Source of the DNA: UBA1351 sp963677885
GTDB taxonomy: Bacteria > Bacillota > Clostridia > Lachnospirales > Vallitaleaceae
Direction: 5' to 3'
DNA length: 64,000 bases
Assembly (NCBI GenBank): GCA_963677885.1
Contig: OY782500.1
Coordinates: 3,410,001 to 3,474,000 of the forward strand
Shown in pieces: positions 54,052 to 63,181 of the stretch. The notes beneath the pieces were generated by a model that was given only the letters and a program-made list of their open reading frames with translations, did not search any database and had not been told where the DNA came from. The position numbers and the translations under genes were made by a program. Each line of letters begins with the position of its first letter. Position 1 is the first letter of the stretch.

Positions 54052-55215
54052 ATGAGTACAAGTACTAAAAATGAAAGACATGAGATTCGTCTTGCCTTGA
54101 TGAAATCCAAGGCTAATCTTATTGTGGCTAACGGCAAGAACTATCCTTTTACTTTGGATGAATTGGTCCAGTTAGATGAAAGTAAGGATTATGTTGAAAA
54201 GGCTATTGAAAATGGTCTTTCAGCCTATGTTTATAAGCTAGTTGGAGATGGAAAAGCTTATGCTCTAAAAGTAGAACGGGAGACTTCTCTGGTCCATAAT
54301 CTAGATGGTGAGACGGCTTTTATTAATGAACTTCTGGTAAGACAGGATATTGAAAAATTCAGACAGGAAGGTCATGAGCTTCCTGAATTGGTGGAAACTT
54401 ATTATGCAGACAAGAATCAGGGTTTGGTTCTTTCCAACTGGATTGACGGAGAGACTCCCATGACTTATAACCGCATGCGGTTCAGAAGTCTTTTTGAAGG
54501 CCTTTTTGAATTAGAACAGGTTGGCTATTTCGAGTGGGATTTGTGTCCTGCCAACTTGATGTTTGATGAGCATGACCATATTACTTTTTATGATTTTGGT
54601 TACACCTATCCTTTTGATCTCTTACAGCAGATTCACTCAGACAACAAGGATAATATGGCTATGCATATGGTAGAACGCTTCGAGACCAGAGCATTTGTCC
54701 AGCATTTGATTGATATAGAAAAGGTGCTGGGCCTAAAGCATGCTTTGAAGCTCTTTAGGACAGAAAAAGAAGAAGCTCTTCGTATCTATAAGATTAAACA
54801 TGCTTATGTCGATGAAAGAAAGGGCCATGCCTTTGTTCTTGATTTTCTTAAGGCCAAAATTAAGGAGTTTGAAGAGGCGCTTTCCAGTGAGAAAACCCTT
54901 GAAAATCAATACTTTTGTGAAGTCTTTAGGTCGTCTCTTTTTGATGTCTATGACGATTTAAGTGCCCCTCTTGCAAGCCTTGATACCTTCTCTAAAATAT
55001 TAAGAGTCGTGGAGTACTGGGATAAATATTCATCCTTAATCAGATCCAGAAATTATTTGTTCTTCGGTGATGAAGAGATGGACAATCAAGTCCTAAGTGT
55101 TAAATATGACAGCCTTATGAAACAAGTGAAAGACCTGCTTGTGGAGAAGGATAAAACCAGTCATCTTGAGTGGAAAGAAAAAGCATATAAAAGAATTAAA
55201 GAATATTATGTGTGA
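54052..55215 (+). CDS. Protein-kinase-fold protein of unknown function
   Basis: A 387-residue protein with the marks of a kinase fold: Lys73 in YALKVERE (ATP-binding lysine), a catalytic loop EWDLCPANLMF with Asp163 and Asn168, and a metal-binding DFG at 181-183. There is no glycine-rich loop of usual form. The C-terminal half (about 190-387) is helical and charged and not recognised. It may phosphorylate a small molecule or a protein. ATG 54052 follows AGGAG. It lies 8 bp before a GGDEF/EAL gene, so the two probably form an operon. Three short repeats (GTAACA, GTAACA, GTGACA) at 53998-54033 stand in its leader. Confidence 0.65.
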   Translation: MSTSTKNERHEIRLALMKSKANLIVANGKNYPFTLDELVQLDESKDYVEKAIENGLSAYVYKLVGDGKAYALKVERETSLVHNLDGETAFINELLVRQDIEKFRQEGHELPELVETYYADKNQGLVLSNWIDGETPMTYNRMRFRSLFEGLFELEQVGYFEWDLCPANLMFDEHDHITFYDFGYTYPFDLLQQIHSDNKDNMAMHMVERFETRAFVQHLIDIEKVLGLKHALKLFRTEKEEALRIYKIKHAYVDERKGHAFVLDFLKAKIKEFEEALSSEKTLENQYFCEVFRSSLFDVYDDLSAPLASLDTFSKILRVVEYWDKYSSLIRSRNYLFFGDEEMDNQVLSVKYDSLMKQVKDLLVEKDKTSHLEWKEKAYKRIKEYYV

Positions 55216-55223
55216 GGTGGAAG

Positions 55224-57209
55224 ATGGATAAGCTGAATGCTTCGAAAATCAATGATAAATTTCAGGAGTTGCAGGAAGAGAGAAGAAAGATATTGGAGCA
55301 ATCCTATTTTTTGTTTTTTGGCACTTCTATCATATCTGCAATATTTGTAAGTTTATTACGCCCAAATCCGTCTTTACAGAACAAGTTGCTTATGACTTTT
55401 TTGTCTACTCTTATTATGGTAATTGTCTATAGTATTATGAGTTACTCAATCAAAAAAGTTAAGAATATTCGACGGTTTGACTGGATTGTATTCAGCTTAG
55501 CTCTGATTTTCTATATTACCGCCATCATCTTTAGTCCTGTTCAGAGGATTCTTGCGTCAATCATCGTTTATCCCGCTTTGGTTATGTTGGTCTTTTCAAC
55601 TATGAACCAATTGAAAGTGACACTGTTTTTTGCTGTTCATGGTGTTATTGTTTTAGCATATTTTCTTATAAATCCTGCACTTGAAGTGGTCATCACCGCC
55701 CATAACTATGTTACTCTGGCTACAATCATCATTGTTATGTTTGTAGTGATGGTTCGGTTAATAAGACTCTTCAATAATTACCAAAAAAACATCAGTGATG
55801 ACTATAAGGAACTCAATGAAAAAAATATGGAGCTTCATGCCCTTAATGAGGAGTATTATGCGACTCAGGAAGAGCTTTTTGAGCAGTACGAAGAAGTGAC
55901 CAAGCTTAATGATCTTAATAAAAAACTGGCGTTTTTTGATGATTTGACAGGGGTTCATAATAGGAACGGTTTTAACCGCTATATTGATTCCATGATTGAG
56001 AGAAGAGAGTCTGACAATCATATAGTCTATATAGATATTGAACGATTTAAGGATATTAACAGTGTCTATGGTTACCATATTGGTGATGTTATTATTCAAC
56101 AAATGACTAAGAGGATACAAGATATCTCCGGTCAGATTAAGGAAGTTGCCAGAATCGGTGGAGACCTATTTGCCTTTGTCATAGGTAGCGACATAGAGTT
56201 AGAAGCATTTTTGGAGTCCCTACAAGCCCTGAATATGGAAATGACAGTTGAGGAGTCGGCAATAGCAATCAGAATTAATGTAGGGATTCTTTTGGAGATT
56301 GACCTGTCATTAAGCCCTGATGTGATGCTTCAGCAAGTTGACACTGCCCTTAATAAAGCAAAACAGAATCAGGATTTTTGTTACTATGTATTTGATGAAA
56401 AGCTTCATGAGCAGATTAGTAGAAGAGTTAAAATGACTCAGGCCCTTGAGAAAGCTATTGATAAGAAAGAAGTGATGGCTGTTTTTCAACCGATAGTTAA
56501 TGCATCAAGTGGTCGTGTTGTTGCCTTTGAGGCCCTTGCCAGATGGCAGTGTGCTGAATTTGGTTTTGTATCACCGTCAGAGTTTATTCCTCTTGCTGAA
56601 AAAGCAAATCTTATCTCAGGATTGACACGTGAGATTTTAATTCAAGTATGTACATTTATTAAAGATAAAAACGTTGGGAAGTGGTGCTTTGTTTCCGTCA
56701 ATATCTCAGGTAGTGAACTGAGAAAGGCCGACTTGGCACATTGGCTGACATCCATAGTCGATGACTATGGAGTACCCCATGAGTCCATTGGATTTGAGGT
56801 GACAGAAACAGGTTTGATTGAACGCTTTGAGGTTGCAGCCAAGCACCTGGAAACCCTTAGAAAAGAAGGCTTTTCTATATACCTGGATGATTTTGGGGTG
56901 GGATATTCTTCTCTAAATTATATGGAGAGACTGCCTATTGATGTTCTAAAGATTGACCGGTCTTTTATTACTGACATTCATTTAAGCACAAAAAAACAAC
57001 AAATGGTCCAGATGATGACCCACTTAGCTAAGGATCTTAATCTGAAAACAGTAGCTGAAGGAGTTGAGATAGAAGAGGAATTTGAACTTCTTAAATCATA
57101 TGGTATTGATAGGATTCAGGGCTACTATTTTTATAAGCCTATGAAGTTAGAAGAATTGAAGAATCAGGATGACCTTTGTTATCAGGTTGAGGAGAATCTT
57201 CTTCTATAG
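55224..57209 (+). CDS. Membrane GGDEF/EAL protein, probable c-di-GMP phosphodiesterase
   Basis: A 661-residue protein. Six membrane segments (about 20-185) precede a short coiled coil. The GGDEF domain (about 230-385) is degenerate: the signature reads GGDLF (312-316), so cyclase activity is doubtful. The EAL domain (about 400-650) looks complete, with EAL at 436-438, an Asn in VSVNIS, the Glu in EVTETGL, DDFGVGYSSL, KIDRSF, AEGVE and QGYYF. I infer hydrolysis of c-di-GMP, perhaps tuned by GTP binding to the dead GGDEF. ATG 55224 follows GAGGTGGAAG; an alternative start overlaps the kinase-like gene. Confidence 0.92.
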   Translation: MDKLNASKINDKFQELQEERRKILEQSYFLFFGTSIISAIFVSLLRPNPSLQNKLLMTFLSTLIMVIVYSIMSYSIKKVKNIRRFDWIVFSLALIFYITAIIFSPVQRILASIIVYPALVMLVFSTMNQLKVTLFFAVHGVIVLAYFLINPALEVVITAHNYVTLATIIIVMFVVMVRLIRLFNNYQKNISDDYKELNEKNMELHALNEEYYATQEELFEQYEEVTKLNDLNKKLAFFDDLTGVHNRNGFNRYIDSMIERRESDNHIVYIDIERFKDINSVYGYHIGDVIIQQMTKRIQDISGQIKEVARIGGDLFAFVIGSDIELEAFLESLQALNMEMTVEESAIAIRINVGILLEIDLSLSPDVMLQQVDTALNKAKQNQDFCYYVFDEKLHEQISRRVKMTQALEKAIDKKEVMAVFQPIVNASSGRVVAFEALARWQCAEFGFVSPSEFIPLAEKANLISGLTREILIQVCTFIKDKNVGKWCFVSVNISGSELRKADLAHWLTSIVDDYGVPHESIGFEVTETGLIERFEVAAKHLETLRKEGFSIYLDDFGVGYSSLNYMERLPIDVLKIDRSFITDIHLSTKKQQMVQMMTHLAKDLNLKTVAEGVEIEEEFELLKSYGIDRIQGYYFYKPMKLEELKNQDDLCYQVEENLLL

Positions 57210-57212
57210 TCT

Positions 57213-57911
57213 TTATAAATCTTTATTGTCTACCATATGATGAAATTTGGAGTCATTATAATAAATTTTCAATTTCTTTATATTGAAGATCCACATCCAG
57301 ATCATAAATGGAACCAGAAGGATGATGAGAAACTGGTATCTGGACATGAGAATGTAATCATAAAAACCATGAATGAATATAGGAACGATGAGGGCTAGAA
57401 GCATATACTTAGTCTTGTTGACTTGAGCCAAACTGAACTTGGAAAAAGATAGGTAGTAACCCATGGTAACACCAAAAAGCATATGGGCGGGAACAGATAG
57501 TACAGCTCTCATAATCGCTACTGAATAAGAACCCTCAATAACATAGAAAATATTCTCTATTGTGGCAAAGCCTAAGCTGACAAAAACGCAATAGATAATA
57601 CCGTCTAGGTATTCATCAAATTCCTTACGTCTAAAGGCGAATAGAAGGACAAAACCAAACTTAAAGAGTTCTTCTGTAAAGCCTGCCACAACCATAGCAT
57701 CATATAAGTTCATCAGGTCAGTATCAAAAAATCTAAAGATATTAAGGGCGCTTAAGATGGTTTCTACAATGAGAACCGGGATAACACTAACCATACCCAT
57801 GAAGTATAGAAAGAGCAAGAGTTTAAGTGGTTCTTTATTATAACGGTCCACCTTGTAGAAAATAATCAGTAATAGTATAGCCGGAGCTACTGCAGCCAAT
57901 ATTAAATCCAT
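57213..57911 (-). CDS. PrsW-family intramembrane metalloprotease
   Basis: A 233-residue protein with about seven to eight membrane segments. PrsW motifs are Glu80-Glu81 with Lys84 (FTEELFKF), the IENIFY segment, His143 (PAHMLFG) and His181 (HGFYDYIL). In Bacillus subtilis PrsW cuts an anti-sigma factor (family knowledge); no sigma factor gene is near. ATG 57911 follows GGGAGG. It converges with the GGDEF/EAL gene, leaving only 3 bp between stops. Confidence 0.88.
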   Translation of the reverse strand: MDLILAAVAPAILLLIIFYKVDRYNKEPLKLLLFLYFMGMVSVIPVLIVETILSALNIFRFFDTDLMNLYDAMVVAGFTEELFKFGFVLLFAFRRKEFDEYLDGIIYCVFVSLGFATIENIFYVIEGSYSVAIMRAVLSVPAHMLFGVTMGYYLSFSKFSLAQVNKTKYMLLALIVPIFIHGFYDYILMSRYQFLIILLVPFMIWMWIFNIKKLKIYYNDSKFHHMVDNKDL

Positions 57912-57997
57912 AAGTCCTCCCACAAACCTTAATTCGTCTTTTTGTTCTTGCCATAATTATATAGTAATTAGTTGTAATCAGCAAGATTTGTAAGTGT

Positions 57998-58048
57998 ACC
58001 AGGATTTCTCTTATAAAGTGAACACTTTATCCAGGAAATCCTGGTTTT
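57998..58048. promoter_or_regulatory. Nested inverted repeats at the tetR promoter
   Basis: The outer arms ACCAGGATTTC and GAAATCCTGGT (11 bp, exact) enclose an inner palindrome ATAAAGTG-AA-CACTTTAT (58013-58030). TTTTTA follows, then TATAAT at 58054-58059. The inner repeat has the size of a TetR operator and lies where a -35 element would be, so autoregulation is likely. As RNA it would be a good terminator for any transcript entering from the left. Confidence 0.65.
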
Positions 58049-58083
58049 TATGTTATAATGATAAAAAACAGTGGAGACGGCTT

Positions 58084-58665
58084 ATGAGACACAGTGCAAA
58101 AGAAGATATTGAAAAAGTATTCAGACAACTGATTGACCATAAATCCATAGACAAGATACGGGTTACCGAAGTTTGTGACCTCTGTGGTATCAATAGACAG
58201 ACCTTTTATAATCATTTCCCAGGACTACTCGATATCTTTAAAGGCATTTTTTCAAGAGAGCTCTTTAAGGAAATTGATGAAAATAGGACATTGGAAACCT
58301 GGCATGGTGGCTTTCTTGCTACCATGAATTATTTGAAGGCAAATGCGTCTATGATGCTCAATGTTTATCAGTCCTCCTACCGTATGGAAGTCAGTGATTT
58401 TTTTACTGAAGTATCCAGTCATTTAATGAAAAATGTCATGGATGAATGTCTTGTCATCAAGAATATTGAACTTAACGAAGCAGACTGTAAATTCATTATT
58501 AATTTTTACCGCTATGTCTTTAACGGTCTAATGATGGACTGGGTAGGCGATGGAATGAAGGAAGAACCGGGGGTTCTTCTAAAAAAATTACAGGTTATGT
58601 TGGACGGCTCCATCGTTCCTTCCATAGAAGCTTTTGCTGATCGTGAACGGCACCTTTGGCTTTAG
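58084..58665 (+). CDS. TetR-family transcriptional regulator
   Basis: A 193-residue regulator. The N-terminal helix-turn-helix (about 20-50) contains KIRVTEVCDLCGINRQTFYNHF, and the all-helical ligand domain resembles the DhaS-like TetR_C group. ATG 58084 follows GGAGACGG; an upstream in-frame ATG at 57994 precedes the promoter and is rejected. It is followed by a terminator, then by the DUF5692-hyp cluster, which it may regulate (inference). Confidence 0.88.
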   Translation: MRHSAKEDIEKVFRQLIDHKSIDKIRVTEVCDLCGINRQTFYNHFPGLLDIFKGIFSRELFKEIDENRTLETWHGGFLATMNYLKANASMMLNVYQSSYRMEVSDFFTEVSSHLMKNVMDECLVIKNIELNEADCKFIINFYRYVFNGLMMDWVGDGMKEEPGVLLKKLQVMLDGSIVPSIEAFADRERHLWL

Positions 58666-58703
58666 ACTGATATATGAAATCAAGTAAATAAATAAGATAA
58701 AGA

Positions 58704-58736
58704 AAAGTGCGACAAAGTCGACACTTTCTTTTTTTT
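58704..58736 (+). terminator. Terminator after the tetR gene
   Basis: AAAGTG-CGAC and GTCG-A-CACTTT form a stem with one bulged A around an AAA loop, followed by C and eight T. Confidence 0.85.
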
Positions 58737-58813
58737 GTCTATTGTTACAAGTTTAACAAAAAGATACAATAATTGTATGGGATTAAATCCTAATCAGAAT
58801 TTGGAGGAAGAAT

Positions 58814-59794
58814 ATGTTTACATTTAATTATGCAGAAGGAGCAAGCCTGGTAAGCGGATGGGGAGTTTGGATTCTTATTTTGGTCTTGCTTTTTGGATTC
58901 AATGAAGTGGCTAGGCGCTTTAAGTGGATTGGTTTTTTTAGTTTTGTCATCTTACCGATACTGCTGACCTTCATATGGTTTACAGCCTTAAAAGACGAGA
59001 CTTATAGAGACTGGTTTCACTTGGCCAAAGTCTATTCATCAACGGCTGGATGTATCGGGTTTTGGGCAATCCGACACGCCAGATTTACATCTAAAAAAAC
59101 GGGAAAAACTTGGCGACTTGCAGATAAGAAGTGGGCCCTTTATTTCCCGCCACTTATACTGAGTATTAATATTTTGGAAGCTGTTGTAAGGGATTTTGAA
59201 GTCGGATTGAACTATGCCGGAGGGGGCATATTATCCGATGAAGCCATGTACGTTTTGGGCGGTTCATGGAATTTTATGAATGGACTGGCAGGTATTCTTA
59301 ATATTATCGCTATTACAGGATGGATGGGTATTGTTATCCGTAAAAAGACAGCAAAGGATACATCCATGGATATGCTATGGCCGGATATGCTTTGGTTCTG
59401 GATTATTGCCTATGATATCTGGAACTTCGCCTATACTTATAACTGTCTGCCCGGACATTCCTGGTATGCCGGTTTTGCCTTATTATTAGCACCAACTCTA
59501 TGTTCATTTACTGTGGGAAAAGGCGCCTGGCTTCAACACAGGGCGCAAACCCTTGCTATCTGGTGCATGTTTGCGCAAACTTTTCCGGCCTTTCAGGATC
59601 AGGGGATATTTATGGTGGAATCGACCTACAATCCAACCATTATGTTTGTCGTGAGCGGTTTGGCTCTGGCAGCCAATGTAGCAGTTATCATCTATATGTT
59701 TGCCAAGGTGAGAAAAACAAAACGCAATCCATACCGTGGGGAACTTTATACCGATTTACCACAGTATAGAGAAGTAACAGCTTTGGCTGAATAA
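58814..59794 (+). CDS. DUF5692-like membrane protein
   Basis: A 326-residue integral membrane protein with about eight to nine segments. I recognise it as like DUF5692; no function is known to me. Conserved aromatic and His-rich loops (PGHSWYAGFALLLAPT, YDIWNFAYTYN, WAIRHARF) face the membrane ends and could bind a metal or cofactor. ATG 58814 follows GGAGGAAG. It begins a run of four same-strand genes with hypB, a large Fe-S flavoprotein and hypA at gaps of 24, 20 and 7 bp. It could be a transporter or electron-transfer membrane partner (inference). Confidence 0.7.
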   Translation: MFTFNYAEGASLVSGWGVWILILVLLFGFNEVARRFKWIGFFSFVILPILLTFIWFTALKDETYRDWFHLAKVYSSTAGCIGFWAIRHARFTSKKTGKTWRLADKKWALYFPPLILSINILEAVVRDFEVGLNYAGGGILSDEAMYVLGGSWNFMNGLAGILNIIAITGWMGIVIRKKTAKDTSMDMLWPDMLWFWIIAYDIWNFAYTYNCLPGHSWYAGFALLLAPTLCSFTVGKGAWLQHRAQTLAIWCMFAQTFPAFQDQGIFMVESTYNPTIMFVVSGLALAANVAVIIYMFAKVRKTKRNPYRGELYTDLPQYREVTALAE

Positions 59795-59818
59795 AGGTTA
59801 ACAAGAGAGAGGATTATC

Positions 59819-60484
59819 ATGTACAAAGTAATTGAAATCAAAGAAAGTGTTTTTGAAGACAACAATCAAAGAGCAGACCTCCTTAGATCTGAACTGAAAG
59901 AGGACCAAACTTTTTTGCTCAATCTCATGTCATCACCAGGTTCAGGGAAGACAACCACCTTGGTTAAAAGCCTGGAAAGCCTTAAAGATGAACTGAAAAT
60001 AGGAGTTATGGAAGCCGATATTGATTCTGATGTGGACGCCAAGACCATTTCTAAGACAGGAGTTAAGGTTATTCAACTTCATACGGGAGGTATGTGTCAT
60101 CTGGATGCAGATATGACCAGACAAGGACTTGATGCACTAGATAGAGAGGGCCTTGATTTAGTAGTTCTTGAAAATGTAGGAAACCTGGTTTGTCCTGCTG
60201 AGTTTGATACAGGTTCATCCAAAAATGCCATGATCTTAAGTGTCCCTGAAGGCGATGACAAACCCTTGAAATACCCTCTTATGTTTTCTATAGCGGATGT
60301 GGTTCTCATCAATAAAATTGATATGCTGCCTTATTTTGACTTTGATCTTGAAGCTGTTAGACAAGAGGCCGTGAAGTTGAATCCTAATGTAAAAGTCATA
60401 CCTATTTCAGCAAGGACCGGACAAGGAATTGATGAATGGACCGACTGGCTAAAAGAGCAAGTCATAGAATGGAAGAATAAATAA
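59819..60484 (+). CDS. hypB: HypB-type nickel-insertion GTPase
   Basis: A 221-residue G3E GTPase that supplies nickel for insertion into hydrogenase or related enzymes. Walker A is GSGKTTT (41-47), the metal-site pair is Cys93-His94 (GGMCHLDADM) with Cys125 (GNLVCPAEF), and NKID (165-168) gives GTP specificity. The N-terminal nickel-storing Cys motif or His-rich tail of some HypB proteins is absent. ATG 59819 follows GAGAGAGG. No hydrogenase, urease or CODH gene is in view, so the client enzyme must be elsewhere or unusual. Confidence 0.93.
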   Translation: MYKVIEIKESVFEDNNQRADLLRSELKEDQTFLLNLMSSPGSGKTTTLVKSLESLKDELKIGVMEADIDSDVDAKTISKTGVKVIQLHTGGMCHLDADMTRQGLDALDREGLDLVVLENVGNLVCPAEFDTGSSKNAMILSVPEGDDKPLKYPLMFSIADVVLINKIDMLPYFDFDLEAVRQEAVKLNPNVKVIPISARTGQGIDEWTDWLKEQVIEWKNK

Positions 60485-60504
60485 AGTATGGGGGAAGAAT
60501 AATC

Positions 60505-63174
60505 ATGGTAAAAAAGAATGTATTGGCCTTGGCCAACAAGATTAATGCAGGTCTAACCGGTGGTGTTATTAAGGTTAAGCCCACAGATCCTGAATACAGA
60601 ATTTTGGAGCCGGTAACAACAGACGAAATGGCTGGAGTTGCTCTTCATCTTGAAATCAGGAAACCTAAAAGTGTGGAAGAAGTTTCCAGAAAATGCGGTA
60701 AATCACCTGAGGAAGTGGAAGAAATCCTTAACAAAATGGCGATTGACGGTTCAGTTAAGTACGAGGATGAAGATGGACAAAAGATGTATTTTCTTGAACT
60801 CTATGTTCCCGGTGTTATGGAATATATGGTTGCCAATAAGGAAAATGTGGCCAAATATCCTGTAATCGCTGAATGTTTTGAAGAATATACCAGAAAGCTG
60901 GGACCGGTACTTGCCGGCAATCTACCAGTAGGTATGGGGGTTATGCGGGTAATACCGATTGAGACCGCTATTGAAGGTGAAGTGAAAAAGGCTTCCTATG
61001 AGGAAATTACCTATCTTCTTAATAAACACGACGTCTTTTCAGCTGCAGACTGTGCATGTAGAACCTCTATGCAGGTCATCGGTGAAGGCTGTGGCCATAG
61101 CATTAAGGATATGTGTATTCAATTGGGGCCAGCAGCAGAATTCTACATCAAAACAGGACGTGGCCGCGAGATTACGAGAGAAGAAGCTATTAGTATCTGT
61201 GAGCAGGCAGAGAGGGAAGGAATGATTCACTCAATTCCAAATCTTTCAGGTCCAGGTAATGCACTGGCTATCTGTAACTGTTGCGGTTGTTCCTGTTTTG
61301 GTTTAAGAAATGCAACCATGTATAGAAATCCTGATTTTTCAAGGTCCAATTATACAGCGGTTGTAGATAAGGATAAATGTGTTGCCTGTGGTGAGTGTGT
61401 TGAAAACTGTCAGGTTAATGCACTTACTTTAGGTGAGAAATTATGTGGTGATACAAAATCCTATGTTAAAAAGATAGAGGATACGCCTCGAGATACCAAA
61501 TGGGGGCCTGATAAATGGAACATGGATTACAGAACAAGAACCTTTGTTGAAGAAACAGGGACCAGTCCCTGTAAGTCAGAATGTCCGGCACATATTGGGA
61601 TTCAGGGATATATTAAACTTGCTTCTCAAGGCAGGTACAAGGAAGCCCTTGAGCTTATCAAGCTGGAAAATCCTTTCCCTGCTGTTTGCGGCCGGATTTG
61701 TCCTAGAAAATGTGAATCTGAGTGTACTAGAGGCGATATTGATGAGCCACTGGCCATTGATGAAATCAAGAAATTTATAGCAGACCAGGATCTTCAGGCT
61801 GACCACCGTTTTGTTCCTGTAAAAAGTCCTGATAAGGGTATAAAAGTGGCAGTTATAGGAGCTGGACCGGCTGGTCTTTCCTGTGCCTATTACCTGGCAA
61901 AAGATGGTTATCAGGTGACTGTTTTTGAAAAGCAAAAGGTTCTTGGTGGTATGCTGACCCTTGGTATTCCATCCTTCCGACTGGGTAAGGATATCATTCA
62001 TTCGGAGATTGAGGTCTTAAGAGAACTTGGTGTAGAATTTACTACCGGAATTGAAGTTGGTAAGGATATAAGTCTTGATGAGCTTCGTAATGATGAGTAT
62101 AAAGCCTTTTATATAGCGGTAGGAGCCCAAGCCGGAAGAGGTCTTGGACTTGATGGTGAAGATCACAAAGATGTTGAAACAGGTGTTGACTTCCTTAGAA
62201 GGGTGAATCTGGAAGAAGACCTTGCTTTCTCAGGAAAGACCCTTGTAATCGGTGGTGGTAATGTGGCTATTGACGTTGCTAGAACGGCTGTGAGAATCGG
62301 GTCGCAGGAAACAACCATGTTCTGTCTGGAAAGTCGAGAGGAAATGCCTGCTCTTGAAGAAGAGATTGAAGAGGCTTTAGCCGAAGATATTGGAATAGAT
62401 AACGGATGGGGGCCAAAGGCTATCATCATTGAAGACGGTAAATTGATTGGTGTTGAGTTTAAGAAATGTCTATCCGTATTTGATGATAATGGAAGGTTTG
62501 CGCCGGTTTTTGATGAATCGCAAACCAAGTTGGTTAAAGCAGATAAGGTTATACTTTCTGTCGGTCAAAGCATGGACTGGGGTAATCTTCTTGAGGGTTC
62601 AATGATGGAACTGAATCCTAACAAGACACTTAAAGTGAATCCAATTACCTTCCAAACCGGTCAAGAAGATGTTTTTGCAGGCGGTGACGCCGTTACAGGA
62701 CCTAAGTTTGCTATCGATGCAATAGCTCTTGGTAAGCAAGGAGCTATTTCCATCCACCGTTATGTGAATGACTATAACCTGGACTTAAACCGAAGGAGAG
62801 AATACCATTCTTTTGATAAGACCAGTTTGAATCTGGATGGTTATGACTCAATTCCAAGACAGCGTCCTATTCACGTAGATGGGCAGAGGTCCAAAGAAAC
62901 CTTTACTGACCTTAGAGAAACCTTCACTGAGGCTCAGATGAAAGAAGAAACTGAACGTTGTCTAGGCTGTGGAGCAACGATTGTAGATGAATTCCAATGT
63001 GTTGGTTGCGGTGTGTGCACGACCAAGTGTAAGTTTGATGCCATCCATCTGGAGCGCCGCTATGACAGTGCCGGAGTAGATTTTTCTGAAATGAAAATAC
63101 CGGTTATCAAACATGCGGTTAAGCGTCAAGGTAAGATTGCTGTAAAAAATATTAAACATCTTATAAAGAAATAG
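60505..63174 (+). CDS. Large Fe-S/FAD oxidoreductase with GltD-like core
   Basis: An 889-residue multi-cofactor protein. Residues about 40-110 look like a winged helix. Residues 180-270 hold unusual cysteine sets (Cys183, 185, 196, 204 and the dense CNCCGCSC at 257-264). A ferredoxin cluster follows (Cys292, 295, 298, 302; CVACGECVENC). The core (about 345-790) resembles the glutamate synthase small subunit: an N-terminal Fe-S domain (CGRICPRKCESECTRG), an FAD fingerprint (VIGAGPAGLSCAYYLA) and an NAD(P) fingerprint (VIGGGNVAIDVARTAV). Two further Fe-S motifs lie near the C terminus (CLGCGA, CVGCGVCTTKC). It probably passes electrons between NAD(P)H and ferredoxin or a partner. No glutamate synthase large subunit is linked. 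Confidence 0.85.
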   Translation: MVKKNVLALANKINAGLTGGVIKVKPTDPEYRILEPVTTDEMAGVALHLEIRKPKSVEEVSRKCGKSPEEVEEILNKMAIDGSVKYEDEDGQKMYFLELYVPGVMEYMVANKENVAKYPVIAECFEEYTRKLGPVLAGNLPVGMGVMRVIPIETAIEGEVKKASYEEITYLLNKHDVFSAADCACRTSMQVIGEGCGHSIKDMCIQLGPAAEFYIKTGRGREITREEAISICEQAEREGMIHSIPNLSGPGNALAICNCCGCSCFGLRNATMYRNPDFSRSNYTAVVDKDKCVACGECVENCQVNALTLGEKLCGDTKSYVKKIEDTPRDTKWGPDKWNMDYRTRTFVEETGTSPCKSECPAHIGIQGYIKLASQGRYKEALELIKLENPFPAVCGRICPRKCESECTRGDIDEPLAIDEIKKFIADQDLQADHRFVPVKSPDKGIKVAVIGAGPAGLSCAYYLAKDGYQVTVFEKQKVLGGMLTLGIPSFRLGKDIIHSEIEVLRELGVEFTTGIEVGKDISLDELRNDEYKAFYIAVGAQAGRGLGLDGEDHKDVETGVDFLRRVNLEEDLAFSGKTLVIGGGNVAIDVARTAVRIGSQETTMFCLESREEMPALEEEIEEALAEDIGIDNGWGPKAIIIEDGKLIGVEFKKCLSVFDDNGRFAPVFDESQTKLVKADKVILSVGQSMDWGNLLEGSMMELNPNKTLKVNPITFQTGQEDVFAGGDAVTGPKFAIDAIALGKQGAISIHRYVNDYNLDLNRRREYHSFDKTSLNLDGYDSIPRQRPIHVDGQRSKETFTDLRETFTEAQMKEETERCLGCGATIVDEFQCVGCGVCTTKCKFDAIHLERRYDSAGVDFSEMKIPVIKHAVKRQGKIAVKNIKHLIKK

Positions 63175-63181
63175 GTGGACT

